The notes under the pieces were generated by a model. The model was not told where the DNA came from. It ran no database searches and saw nothing but the letters and a program-made list of their open reading frames with translations. The position numbers and the translations under genes are program-made. A DNA stretch of 64,000 bases from Henriciella sp. (lineage in GTDB: Bacteria > Pseudomonadota > Alphaproteobacteria > Caulobacterales > Hyphomonadaceae). Location of the stretch: the NCBI RefSeq assembly GCF_029936995.1, contig NZ_JAPYRE010000001.1:186001-250000 (forward strand), written 5' to 3'. How positions within the stretch are numbered: position 1 is the stretch's first letter; every line of letters starts with the position of its first letter. Shown in pieces: positions 44,177 through 52,020 of this stretch.

Positions 44177-45505
44177 CGTCTCCGCCGGGAACCGTACAGT
44201 AACGGTCAGGCCGGGCCTGCTATCCGATAGAGCGAGGCTGGCTTCGTGGCGTGCCGCGATACTCGCCGCCAGGCTCAGGCCGAGGCCGCTACCCCGGCTG
44301 GTTCGGCTCTTGTCGAGGCGGTGAAAGGGCTTGAGAACATTCTCCCACTCGTTTGGTGGTATGCCCGTCCCATCATCGCGGACTACCATGACCGGCTGGC
44401 CATTTTCTGATCCACAAGACAATTCGATATGCGTGCCGGCTCCATTATGCGTCATCGCATTCTCGATCAGGTTGGAGATAAGTTGCGCAAGCAGCTGTCG
44501 ATCTCCCGGTATTGTAGCGGGCTTCGTATCCTTGAGTTTAAGGTGTTGATGGCATTCGGTGGCAGCGGGTTCATAGGCTGTCACGATCTCCGACAGCAAT
44601 TTCTCCAGCGCGACAGGTTTATATTGCAAGGCAGCCTGGCCACTATCGAGTTCGGCTATCCGCAGCAAGGACGCAAATGTCCCCAGAGTTTCGTCAAGCA
44701 AGACAATCGCTTCTTCAATGCGGGTGCGAGTACCATGATCAAGCTGTTGCCGTGCAATGTCTTCCAGACGCTGGCGCAAACGGCCCAGCGGAGTTCTCAT
44801 GTCGTGTGCGATATTGGTCGAGACGTGACGCATGTCATGAACAAGGCCTTCAATGCGATCAAGCATCCGGTTGATGGTGATGGCGAGCCCGTCGAACTCG
44901 TCACCACTGCCAGTTGTCTGCATTCGCGCGGAAAGTTCACCCTGTCCGACCTGGTCTGCAGTGCGTTTCAGCCGTTCGACGCGCCGCAGAAAACGCCTGC
45001 TTACGAGTGCGCCGGAGATGATGCCCAAGAGTATAATGGGCAAGGTCACGAAGAGCATTGTGTGTCGAAGCGCGGCTGTCGTCTCGCGGATACTTCGTGT
45101 GTCGGCAGCTATTCCGAGCCAATATCCATCTTCGAGAGGCGTGGTCAGAAGGATGAGGTCGCCGGCACCATCGCGGCGCACGCGGCTCCACCCTGGTTCG
45201 CTGCCGGTTGCGAACCTGTCGAAAAGGGTCACGCCTGCCGGATTCTGAAGCGTATATTGCAGACGAGCACCGGGATTGCGTTCCAGGCGTTCACTGATGT
45301 CATGACGAAGCTCGTCAATGCCATCGTCTCTGTAGTCACCTAGCAGCTGTCGCGTTTCGGCGGAGACTTGGTCACGCAGCTGGTCCTCCATGTCGTCTCG
45401 CACATTGAAATAGACCAGAAGATTGATGGCCAGCATACCAGCGATAAAGACGCCAGCGGCCAGCAGGGTAAGGCGCACACCTGTCGATTTGAAAAGCCTA
45501 TTCAT
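44171..45505 (-). CDS. Sensor histidine kinase (OmpR-class partner)
   Basis: This is an inner-membrane kinase of 444 residues. A TM helix (about residues 12-34) is followed by a short periplasmic region (about 35-150), a second TM (about 150-172), a HAMP linker, the H box NIAHDMRTPLGRLR and the ATPase domain ending in RDDGTGIPPNE and GSGLGLSLAA. Its ATG overlaps the upstream response regulator stop by 8 bp, so the pair is co-translated. The stimulus is unknown. A PepSY protein gene heads the operon, as in some PhoPQ-like or QseBC-like systems. Confidence 0.9.
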   Translation of the reverse strand: MNRLFKSTGVRLTLLAAGVFIAGMLAINLLVYFNVRDDMEDQLRDQVSAETRQLLGDYRDDGIDELRHDISERLERNPGARLQYTLQNPAGVTLFDRFATGSEPGWSRVRRDGAGDLILLTTPLEDGYWLGIAADTRSIRETTAALRHTMLFVTLPIILLGIISGALVSRRFLRRVERLKRTADQVGQGELSARMQTTGSGDEFDGLAITINRMLDRIEGLVHDMRHVSTNIAHDMRTPLGRLRQRLEDIARQQLDHGTRTRIEEAIVLLDETLGTFASLLRIAELDSGQAALQYKPVALEKLLSEIVTAYEPAATECHQHLKLKDTKPATIPGDRQLLAQLISNLIENAMTHNGAGTHIELSCGSENGQPVMVVRDDGTGIPPNEWENVLKPFHRLDKSRTSRGSGLGLSLAASIAARHEASLALSDSRPGLTVTVRFPAETS

Positions 45506-46178
45506 GATCGTCGATCATGTAGCCGGCCCCACGGATAGTTTTTATGAGCTCAGCATCCGCACCGCGATCGATCTTGGATCGAAGACGGCTGATATGAGTT
45601 TCCACGATGTTTGTTCTCGGATCGAAGTTGAAGTCCCAGACATTTTCAAGAAGCATCGTACGGGTGACGACCTTCCCCTTGTTGCGCATCAGGTATTCAA
45701 GCAGGCGGAACTCTGTTGGCTGAAGGTCTATCTGTTTACCCGCGCGTGTGACGGAGCGTTTAAGCCTATCCATTTGCAGGTCGCCGGTCTGCAGGCTGGT
45801 GTCTGTTGTCGTGCCGGCAGAGCGGGTGCTGCGGACGAGCACGCCCACGCGCGCCTTGAGTTCAGCAAAGGCGAAGGGCTTTACCAGATAGTCTTCCGCG
45901 ACCTCCAGCCCCTCTACACGGTCTTCTATGCCGTCAACGGCTGTCAGGAATATGGCCGGGATCTCATTGCCGCCCGCGCGTAACATGGTCAGAAGTTTCA
46001 GCCCGTCTGTCTGCGGGAGCATCCTGTCTATGATCAACGCGTCATAGGTAGAGTCTGTTGCAAGCATTAGCCCGTCACGTCCGTCAGCGGCATGATCTAC
46101 GACATCGCCCGCTTCACGGAAGCCGCGAATGATATAGTCAGCCGTGTCACGGTCATCCTCGACAAGAAGCAGGCGCAT
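45498..46178 (-). CDS. OmpR-family response regulator
   Basis: This is a DNA-binding regulator of 226 residues. The receiver domain has phospho-acceptor Asp near residue 51 (ALIIDRMLP) with acidic pocket residues EDD at 7-9 and Lys in LVKPFAF. The C-terminal winged helix ends in IKTIRGAGYMID. It is the partner of the kinase gene that overlaps its 3' end. It lies 68 nt downstream of the PepSY gene, with a hairpin in that gap. Confidence 0.92.
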   Translation of the reverse strand: MRLLLVEDDRDTADYIIRGFREAGDVVDHAADGRDGLMLATDSTYDALIIDRMLPQTDGLKLLTMLRAGGNEIPAIFLTAVDGIEDRVEGLEVAEDYLVKPFAFAELKARVGVLVRSTRSAGTTTDTSLQTGDLQMDRLKRSVTRAGKQIDLQPTEFRLLEYLMRNKGKVVTRTMLLENVWDFNFDPRTNIVETHISRLRSKIDRGADAELIKTIRGAGYMIDDHE

Positions 46179-46197
46179 CAGAGCCCTCCGGCAAGAT

Positions 46198-46224
46198 GCC
46201 CCGTTACTGTTGAAGCAACGGGGC
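46198..46224. promoter_or_regulatory. Hairpin between the PepSY gene and the response regulator gene
   Basis: GCCCCGTT-N11-AACGGGGC is an 8-bp stem with an 11-nt loop in the transcript of the PepSY-regulator-kinase operon. It lacks a T tract, so it is more likely a processing or stability element, or a partial attenuator, than a full terminator. Confidence 0.5.
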
Positions 46225-46246
46225 AGGTTACGACCTTCGGCGGGGT

Positions 46247-46549
46247 CTAGTCGTCGTGGTCTTCGCGGGAATCAATGACTTCGCCCGTGTTACCGTCAAC
46301 CCGGACTTCATAAGTCTTCTGATTGGCGACTATGCCGACTTCAAACTCGGGAGAGAAAGAGTCGTCTTCGATCTGGGCCTCATAGGCTTGCCCGTTGGTG
46401 TGGGCTTCGGCTGCTGTAATGGCATCGGTCAGGCTGATCTGGGCTTCGCCGAGGGCCTTGGCATCCTCCACATCAGCAACGGCAAGACCTGCGGTTGCGG
46501 TTCCGCCGATCAGAAGGGCGGCAATAGCGCTACGAGCTGCAAGTTTCAT
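46247..46549 (-). CDS. PepSY-domain exported protein
   Basis: This 100-residue protein has a signal peptide (about residues 1-23) and a single PepSY domain (about 30-95) with the typical VRVDGNTGEVIDSRED end. PepSY domains are thought to inhibit peptidases or to bind ligands near sensor kinases. The ATG at 46549 is set by AGGAGA 6 nt upstream. It is first in an operon with a two-component pair and may feed a signal to the kinase, or be a target of the regulator. Confidence 0.85.
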   Translation of the reverse strand: MKLAARSAIAALLIGGTATAGLAVADVEDAKALGEAQISLTDAITAAEAHTNGQAYEAQIEDDSFSPEFEVGIVANQKTYEVRVDGNTGEVIDSREDHDD

Positions 46550-46671
46550 TTGTGTCTCCTGTGTCAGGTTTCGCTCACCAGTTCTGAACTGGCGATTATC
46601 GTCCTGACACAGGGCACATGGCGGCAAGGTTGCCCCTACTATACAATTTCCCAATCTTGCTGGGCTAAGAC

Positions 46672-47808
46672 CTAGAGACTTGGGTTGATGAGATATTTTT
46701 CGCCAGTCTTTTTCTCATTGTAGGCTTTGATCGTCTCCGGATCGAGCGCATCGCGAAGTGAGATCTCGGCGGTGTAATGGCTGGCAAAGGTTGTCTTGAG
46801 CTCATCCATGACCCGCTTGCGAAGCCGTGCACGGCCTTCGGCGCCAATCTTCTGCAGGAAGTAGGTCAGAAGGTAGCCACTGGCGCCCCAGGCCATGCCG
46901 ACGCCCGGCGGAATGGTCGTCGGGCTGAGGTCGAGCCGGCCATAGATGTAGACCTGCTTGGGATCGGCAGAGCCATATCGGCTGAATTCCTGTCCCTTGC
47001 TGGCGGCAGCTTCCATCGCAGTGAGAATCTGGCCGGCGAGCGGACCGCCGCCAATCGCGTCGAAGGCGACAGTGGCCTTGGTCTCTACCAGTTTGTCGAT
47101 CAGCTCTTCCATGAAACGGTCGCTGGTCGAATTCACGATATGTTTGGCCCCGATCTCACGCAGGATTTTTTCCTGTTCGGGCTTGCGTACGATGTTCACA
47201 AGATCGACTCCATCGGCGATGCAGATCTTGTTGAGCATCTGCCCCAGATTGGACGCCGCAGCGGTATGAATAAGGGCCTTGTGACCTTCCATACGCATGG
47301 TTTCGGGCATGGAAAGCGCGGTCAGCGGGTTGACGAAGCAGGACGCCCCGTCGCGCGCACTCACGCCTTCGGGAAGCTCCATGACCTGTGCGACGTTGAG
47401 CATCCGGTACTGGCCGTAGAACTCGCCGCCAAGTCCGGTCACCTTCTTGCCGACAAGAGCTTGTGCGGCGGGGGACTTGCCCGCTGCGACAACTGTGCCG
47501 GCGCCTTCATTGCCAACCGGCAGGGACTGGCCGAGGCGGGCAGCCATGGCACGCATGCCCGCTTTCGGGATATCTGCTGTAATGGCCGGGCGGTCTGCAG
47601 TTCCGGTGGCGCGGGCGGTCGAGAGGTCGGCTGCGCCGACAAGCAGGCCAAGGTCGGACGGGTTGATCGGCGTGGCTTTGACCTGGATGAGGATGTCGTC
47701 ATCGCCAGGCTGGGGGATATCTACCTCGGCAAGGGAGAGTTCAAGCTCTCCACTTTCCTTGACCAGTGAACGCAGTTGCAGGCCGGTATCCGGAACACTT
47801 GCAGCCAT
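46672..47808 (-). CDS. Zinc-type alcohol dehydrogenase / quinone oxidoreductase family protein
   Basis: This is an MDR-superfamily NAD(P)-dependent oxidoreductase of 378 residues. The N-terminal GroES-like half (IPQPGDDDILIQVKATPINPSDL, about residues 30-52) leads to a Rossmann half with TAAASNLGQML near residues 185-195. No structural-zinc cysteine cluster is evident, so it is probably the zinc-free quinone-reductase type; the exact reaction cannot be inferred. The ATG at 47808 has AGGGAGAG upstream. It diverges from a thiolase gene. Confidence 0.82.
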   Translation of the reverse strand: MAASVPDTGLQLRSLVKESGELELSLAEVDIPQPGDDDILIQVKATPINPSDLGLLVGAADLSTARATGTADRPAITADIPKAGMRAMAARLGQSLPVGNEGAGTVVAAGKSPAAQALVGKKVTGLGGEFYGQYRMLNVAQVMELPEGVSARDGASCFVNPLTALSMPETMRMEGHKALIHTAAASNLGQMLNKICIADGVDLVNIVRKPEQEKILREIGAKHIVNSTSDRFMEELIDKLVETKATVAFDAIGGGPLAGQILTAMEAAASKGQEFSRYGSADPKQVYIYGRLDLSPTTIPPGVGMAWGASGYLLTYFLQKIGAEGRARLRKRVMDELKTTFASHYTAEISLRDALDPETIKAYNEKKTGEKYLINPSL

Positions 47809-47997
47809 ATTTCTCTCCCTTTCAGTGTAATTCGCTATCTTCATAAAGGGCTGTCCGGCCCGGGCGCAAGAACCGTCATCGACAAGTGAGGATTACTTAC
47901 CCCCATGGCCTGCCGGAAGGGGGAAAGGCTTGACGCTCCGGCATCTGGAGCGCACATCTTCGCACACGCACAATGAGAACAGCTCCAGGAGATAGAA

Positions 47998-49176
47998 ATG
48001 GCTGAAGATCCCGTCGTTATCGTTGGTATGTCGCGCACTCCGATGGGGGGGCTCCTGGGCGATCTCGCAGGAATGTCGGCAAATGAGCTCGGGGCGATTG
48101 CGGTCAAGGCCGCTGCCGAGGAAGCCAAACTGAAGCCCGATGAAGTCAACGAGATCATCATGGGCAACTGCCTGCCGGCAGGGCAGGGGCAGGCGCCTGC
48201 ACGCCAGGCCGGGATCAAGGCCGGGCTCGACCAGGGCACCGAAGCCACGACCATTAACAAGATGTGCGGCTCGGGCCTTCAGGCTGCCGTTATGGGCTGG
48301 AATGCTATCCAGTCCGGCAATGCCTCCGTGGTGGTGTCCGGCGGTATGGAATCCATGACAAATGCGCCGCATCTGGTGGACCTGCGGAAAGGGCATAAGT
48401 ACGGCCATGCCGGCATGAAGGACCACATGGCGCTCGACGGGCTCGAGGATGCCTATGAGAACAAGGCGATGGGCGTTTTCGCCGACATGATCGCGCAGGA
48501 ATACCAGTTTACCCGCGAGCAGCAGGATGCCTATGCTATCGAGACGCTGAGCCGTGCCCAGAAGGCGACGGAAGATGGCAAGTTCAAGCGCGAGATCACG
48601 CCGGTCACGATGAAAACGCGCAAGGGCGATGTCACGGTCGATACAGATGAACTTCCGCGTACAGCCCGTCCGGACAAGATCCCGCAACTCAAGCCGGCCT
48701 TCAGCAAGGATGGCACGGTAACTGCCGCCAACGCGTCCGCGATTTCCGACGGTGCGGCCGCTCTGGTGCTGATGAAGCAGTCCGAAGCCGAAAAGCGCGG
48801 CCTGAAACCGATCGCGAAGATCATTTCTTCGTCCAGCCATGCCCATGAGCCGAAATACTTCACCACTGCGCCTGTGCCAGCGATGAAGAAAGCGCTGGAA
48901 AAGGCTGGCTGGGACAAGGGCGATGTCGATCTCTGGGAGATCAACGAAGCGTTCGCCGTCGTGCCGATGATCGCGATGAAGGAGTTTGGCCTGTCGCATG
49001 ACATCGTCAACGTACATGGCGGGGCCTGTGCCATGGGTCATCCGATCGGGGCATCCGGCGCGCGCATCCTCGTCACGCTCCTTGGTGCGATGGAAGACCG
49101 CGATGTGAAGAAGGGCGTTGCCTCGCTCTGCATTGGTGGCGGTGAGGGCATCGCCATGTGCGTGGAGCGTTTCTAG
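47998..49176 (+). CDS. Acetyl-CoA acetyltransferase (thiolase)
   Basis: The enzyme condenses or cleaves acetoacetyl-CoA, linking fatty acid breakdown, ketone use or PHB synthesis. It has 392 residues. The nucleophilic Cys is near residue 90 (INKMCGSGLQA); EINEAFAVVP, GGACAMGHPIGASGARI and the C-terminal Cys in GEGIAMC complete the active site. A CCAGGAGAT site precedes the ATG. No reductase or PHB synthase gene is adjacent, so biosynthetic and degradative roles cannot be separated here. Confidence 0.94.
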   Translation: MAEDPVVIVGMSRTPMGGLLGDLAGMSANELGAIAVKAAAEEAKLKPDEVNEIIMGNCLPAGQGQAPARQAGIKAGLDQGTEATTINKMCGSGLQAAVMGWNAIQSGNASVVVSGGMESMTNAPHLVDLRKGHKYGHAGMKDHMALDGLEDAYENKAMGVFADMIAQEYQFTREQQDAYAIETLSRAQKATEDGKFKREITPVTMKTRKGDVTVDTDELPRTARPDKIPQLKPAFSKDGTVTAANASAISDGAAALVLMKQSEAEKRGLKPIAKIISSSSHAHEPKYFTTAPVPAMKKALEKAGWDKGDVDLWEINEAFAVVPMIAMKEFGLSHDIVNVHGGACAMGHPIGASGARILVTLLGAMEDRDVKKGVASLCIGGGEGIAMCVERF

Positions 49177-49187
49177 GCGTTTGTGCT

Positions 49188-50252
49188 GTGCTGGGTGAAA
49201 CAGCCGTTCCGGCGCATTTCCGCGAACAGGCAGATTGGTGCCGTACCCTCGGTTCACCCCTGACAGCAGACCTCTGTCTTGCTTTCGCAGACGATTTCGA
49301 GGCTGGCGGCATCATCGCCAGCCTTACGTCTGACTGGCCGACAAACCCCCGCAAGGATGCACTCGCGCTGCGCCTGGCTGGGGCGTTGCACTATGCCGTG
49401 CTGTCAGGAAAGGCACCGGAGCTTGGGCGTGAATATCCGGCCCAGCGCGCTGACTGGTCGTCTGCGCGCATCTGGCCGCATGCACGCGCCTGGCTGGCCG
49501 CCAATGATGGATGGGTGCGCCAGTTCATCCAGAGCCCGCCGCAAACCAATGAGACCCGGCGTTGCATCGCACTCTTGCCAGGCTTTCTCGAACTGGCAGC
49601 CTGCCATGACATGCCAATGCACCTTCTGGAGCTTGGCGCGAGTGCGGGCCTCAACCAGAACTGGGACCGGTATGGATACGAGACCCAAAGCTGGTCACGG
49701 GCAGGTTCAAGCGATGTGGTTATCCGCACCGACTGGCAGACTGATGTGCCCGGACATCTCGATGCCAGTCCCGCTGTCGCCAGCCGCGCAGCCTGCGATC
49801 TGTCGCCTTTCGACCTGTCCGACCCGAAACAGGCGCTGCGCCTGAAATGCTATACATGGGCCGACCAGGCAGAACGTCTTGAGCGTCTCGACGCGGCGAT
49901 GCGTCTGGCGCAAGAGACTGGCATCAAGGTTGAGAAAGCGGATGCTCTGGAGTGGCTGGGCCAAAAGCTGGAGCAACGCCCCCAGCAAGGGCTGACGGTG
50001 ATTTATCACTCGGTCTTTCTGATCTATCCACCGCGTGAGGTTATCGGCTCGATCATGTCGATGATCGCGGATGCGGGGGCCAGTGCAACCGAGGCAGCTC
50101 CGATTGCCTGGCTCTGTTATGAATCAGAAGCGCTTTTCGGAGGCGACAGGCAGTCACCGAAGATGCTGACGCGGTTGCAGACCTGGCCGGGCGGTGAGGC
50201 GCGGATTCTCAATAGTTCCAATGGGCATGTGACACGCGTGGATCCGGGGTGA
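49188..50252 (+). CDS. DUF2332 family protein
   Basis: This is a cytoplasmic protein of about 354 residues of unknown function. LLELGASAGLNQNWDRYGYE near residues 145-164 resembles the S-adenosylmethionine-binding glycine loop of methyltransferases, but no activity is established for DUF2332. The GTG at 49188 is one choice of start; an earlier GTG at 49158 would overlap the thiolase stop by 19 bp. It is probably co-transcribed with the thiolase gene. It ends 2 nt from the convergent serine hydrolase gene. Confidence 0.75.
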   Translation: MLGETAVPAHFREQADWCRTLGSPLTADLCLAFADDFEAGGIIASLTSDWPTNPRKDALALRLAGALHYAVLSGKAPELGREYPAQRADWSSARIWPHARAWLAANDGWVRQFIQSPPQTNETRRCIALLPGFLELAACHDMPMHLLELGASAGLNQNWDRYGYETQSWSRAGSSDVVIRTDWQTDVPGHLDASPAVASRAACDLSPFDLSDPKQALRLKCYTWADQAERLERLDAAMRLAQETGIKVEKADALEWLGQKLEQRPQQGLTVIYHSVFLIYPPREVIGSIMSMIADAGASATEAAPIAWLCYESEALFGGDRQSPKMLTRLQTWPGGEARILNSSNGHVTRVDPG

Positions 50253-50253
50253 G

Positions 50254-51366
50254 CTATTCGACGGGCTGTAAATGTTCTTCAATCCGGTCCATCAGCTCAC
50301 GCACGGCCTCCCTGGAGGCGTCTGTATATTCAGTTGCATTGACGATGATGACTGCTTCGGCCTCAGGGGCAAGTTCCACGCTGGAAAGCCACATCGTATT
50401 CGAGCCGTTATGCCCGTAGACCCGGCCGAGGGATTCATTTTCAGTAACGCCCCAGCCCATGGCATAGCTGGCAGTGTCGTCCGGCCATGTCGAGAGAAGG
50501 TGCTCACGCATGGCCGGTGTAATGAAGGCGCTGTCTTCGTTGATGAATTCGAGCAATAGCCGGGCATGGCTTTCCATGCGGGCATGCAGGGTGCCAGCCG
50601 GGCCGAGAGCTTGCGGATTGTCCGCTCCCGCGCCAGCACCGGAGGCTGTACGAGAGCCAAAGAGCGACTGTTTGTGGCCTTCAAGGCCGTCCTGTGGGGG
50701 ACCGAATCCCCAGCCCTCCCGCCATTTGCTTTCCTCGGCTTCAAAGATATAAGCCCGGATTGCCTTCTCCCAGCTGATTTCGAGAAGGCGCTCAATCGCT
50801 GCCCCGGCGACGATGTAGTTCAGATTGCTGTACTCGAACGCGCCCGGTTCGCCCTTGGGCGGACTGGTGAGGCGGTCGCGCGTGGTCTCATACCTCTGGT
50901 CAGGCAGGGCCGCGCTGTCGCTGCGCCGCGAGATCAGCCAGACCGGCCCGACCTGCCCGAGCCCTGATCGGTGGGCGAACAGGTCCTCGATCGTGGTGTC
51001 CTGCCAGGAGGGATCCATATCTTCCGCGAGTTCCGGAAACAGCTCTGCTAGGGTTGCGCCCCATTCAGCCAGACCATCCTCAACCAGGCGGGCATAGAGC
51101 AGGGCGGTCAGGGCCTTGGTGTTGGACCCGATATGCCAGGCATTGCTGGCATCAACTGGCGTTTCGCTTCCCTTGGCAGTAACACCCGAGACGGCAACGA
51201 CCGGCGCCTGCCCGACAGTTGCGACGGCAGCGCCCAGTGCAAACAGGTTGTGGGTTTCCTGAAGAGCGGAAACATTCTCGTCCAGCCAGGTTTCATCAAC
51301 CGGCTGCGCGGCTGCCTGCAGTGCCAGCGCGGCTGTGAACAGGGACATACCAAGCGATCGGAACAT
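50254..51366 (-). CDS. Serine hydrolase of the beta-lactamase / D-peptidase fold
   Basis: This exported protein has 370 residues and a signal peptide cleaved near residue 20. The SxxK catalytic pair lies at S81-K84 (HIGSNTKALTALL), YSN lies in the middle (FEYSNLNYIVAG), and an HNGSNTMW segment takes the place of the third, KTG-like motif. It is more likely an esterase or peptidase than a true beta-lactamase. The ATG at 51366 has AGGAGT upstream. It lies about 30 nt downstream of the Lrp/AsnC gene and may share its transcript. Confidence 0.85.
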   Translation of the reverse strand: MFRSLGMSLFTAALALQAAAQPVDETWLDENVSALQETHNLFALGAAVATVGQAPVVAVSGVTAKGSETPVDASNAWHIGSNTKALTALLYARLVEDGLAEWGATLAELFPELAEDMDPSWQDTTIEDLFAHRSGLGQVGPVWLISRRSDSAALPDQRYETTRDRLTSPPKGEPGAFEYSNLNYIVAGAAIERLLEISWEKAIRAYIFEAEESKWREGWGFGPPQDGLEGHKQSLFGSRTASGAGAGADNPQALGPAGTLHARMESHARLLLEFINEDSAFITPAMREHLLSTWPDDTASYAMGWGVTENESLGRVYGHNGSNTMWLSSVELAPEAEAVIIVNATEYTDASREAVRELMDRIEEHLQPVE

Positions 51367-51395
51367 GAAGGCATACTCCTGCCGGGGAGCAGTCT

Positions 51396-51890
51396 CTAGC
51401 TCGCCGGCACGTAATCGCTGACCAGGCCGAGTGGCAGGGCGGTCGTGCGTTTGGCGACATTGATGACAATGCGTGACTGAACATCTGAAACCAGGCCAGA
51501 GCCCAGGAGTTTCTCTCTCAAGAAGGCGTCGTAGGAATGCATGTCGGTGGTGGTGATACGGATGACATAATCGACAGCGCCGGTGACGGTCATGCATTCC
51601 AGCACTTCCGGCCACTTGCGTACGAGGTCCTCGAACTTGCTGAGGTTTTCCTTGCTGGGAAGGGCCAGTTTGACGCTGGCGACGACTTCGAAGCCCAGGC
51701 CGAGTGTTTCACGGTCAAGCAGGGTGACCCGGCCCTGAATAATGCCGGCTTCCTCCATGCGCTTGATGCGGCGCCAGCATGGCGATGAGGACAGGCCGAC
51801 ACGGTCTGCAATGTCAGCGACCGAGAGGGCCGCGTCCTTCTGGATCAGGTCGAGAATTTTGGCGTCGATGGCGTCCAGCGTCTGAGGCAA
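51396..51890 (-). CDS. Lrp/AsnC-family transcriptional regulator
   Basis: This is a regulator of 164 residues. The N-terminal winged helix-turn-helix (ALSVADIADRVGLSSSPCWRRIKRMEEAGII, about residues 19-50) is followed by an amino-acid-sensing RAM domain (about 70-145). It diverges from the indolepyruvate oxidoreductase gene, and the 130-nt region between them is AT-rich with two palindromes. By analogy with other Lrp members it probably controls itself and that amino-acid catabolic gene; this is inferred from context. Confidence 0.9.
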   Translation of the reverse strand: MPQTLDAIDAKILDLIQKDAALSVADIADRVGLSSSPCWRRIKRMEEAGIIQGRVTLLDRETLGLGFEVVASVKLALPSKENLSKFEDLVRKWPEVLECMTVTGAVDYVIRITTTDMHSYDAFLREKLLGSGLVSDVQSRIVINVAKRTTALPLGLVSDYVPAS

Positions 51891-51962
51891 TCTTTGGCTC
51901 CATATGGCGCAATAATTAGAACATTTTGCCCCTTCTTATGCCAGAGAGCGCAAGATAGGCAA

Positions 51963-52004
51963 GCATTTTCACGAAAAAATGCAAAAAATATAGACAAACT
52001 GTCT
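51963..52004. promoter_or_regulatory. AT-rich palindromes between the Lrp gene and the indolepyruvate oxidoreductase gene
   Basis: GCATTTT-N6-AAAATGC (51963-51982) and AGACA-AAC-TGTCT (51992-52004) flank a TATAGA -10-like hexamer (51989-51994). Lrp-type regulators favour AT-rich dyads, so these are candidate sites for the divergent regulator. Confidence 0.45.
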
Positions 52005-52020
52005 TTAAGGAGTCTGTTCC

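Noticed and set aside
47893-49257. 454-codon minus-strand frame opposite the thiolase gene
   Set aside because: The plus strand encodes a complete thiolase with all active-site motifs; the opposite frame is a codon-bias shadow.
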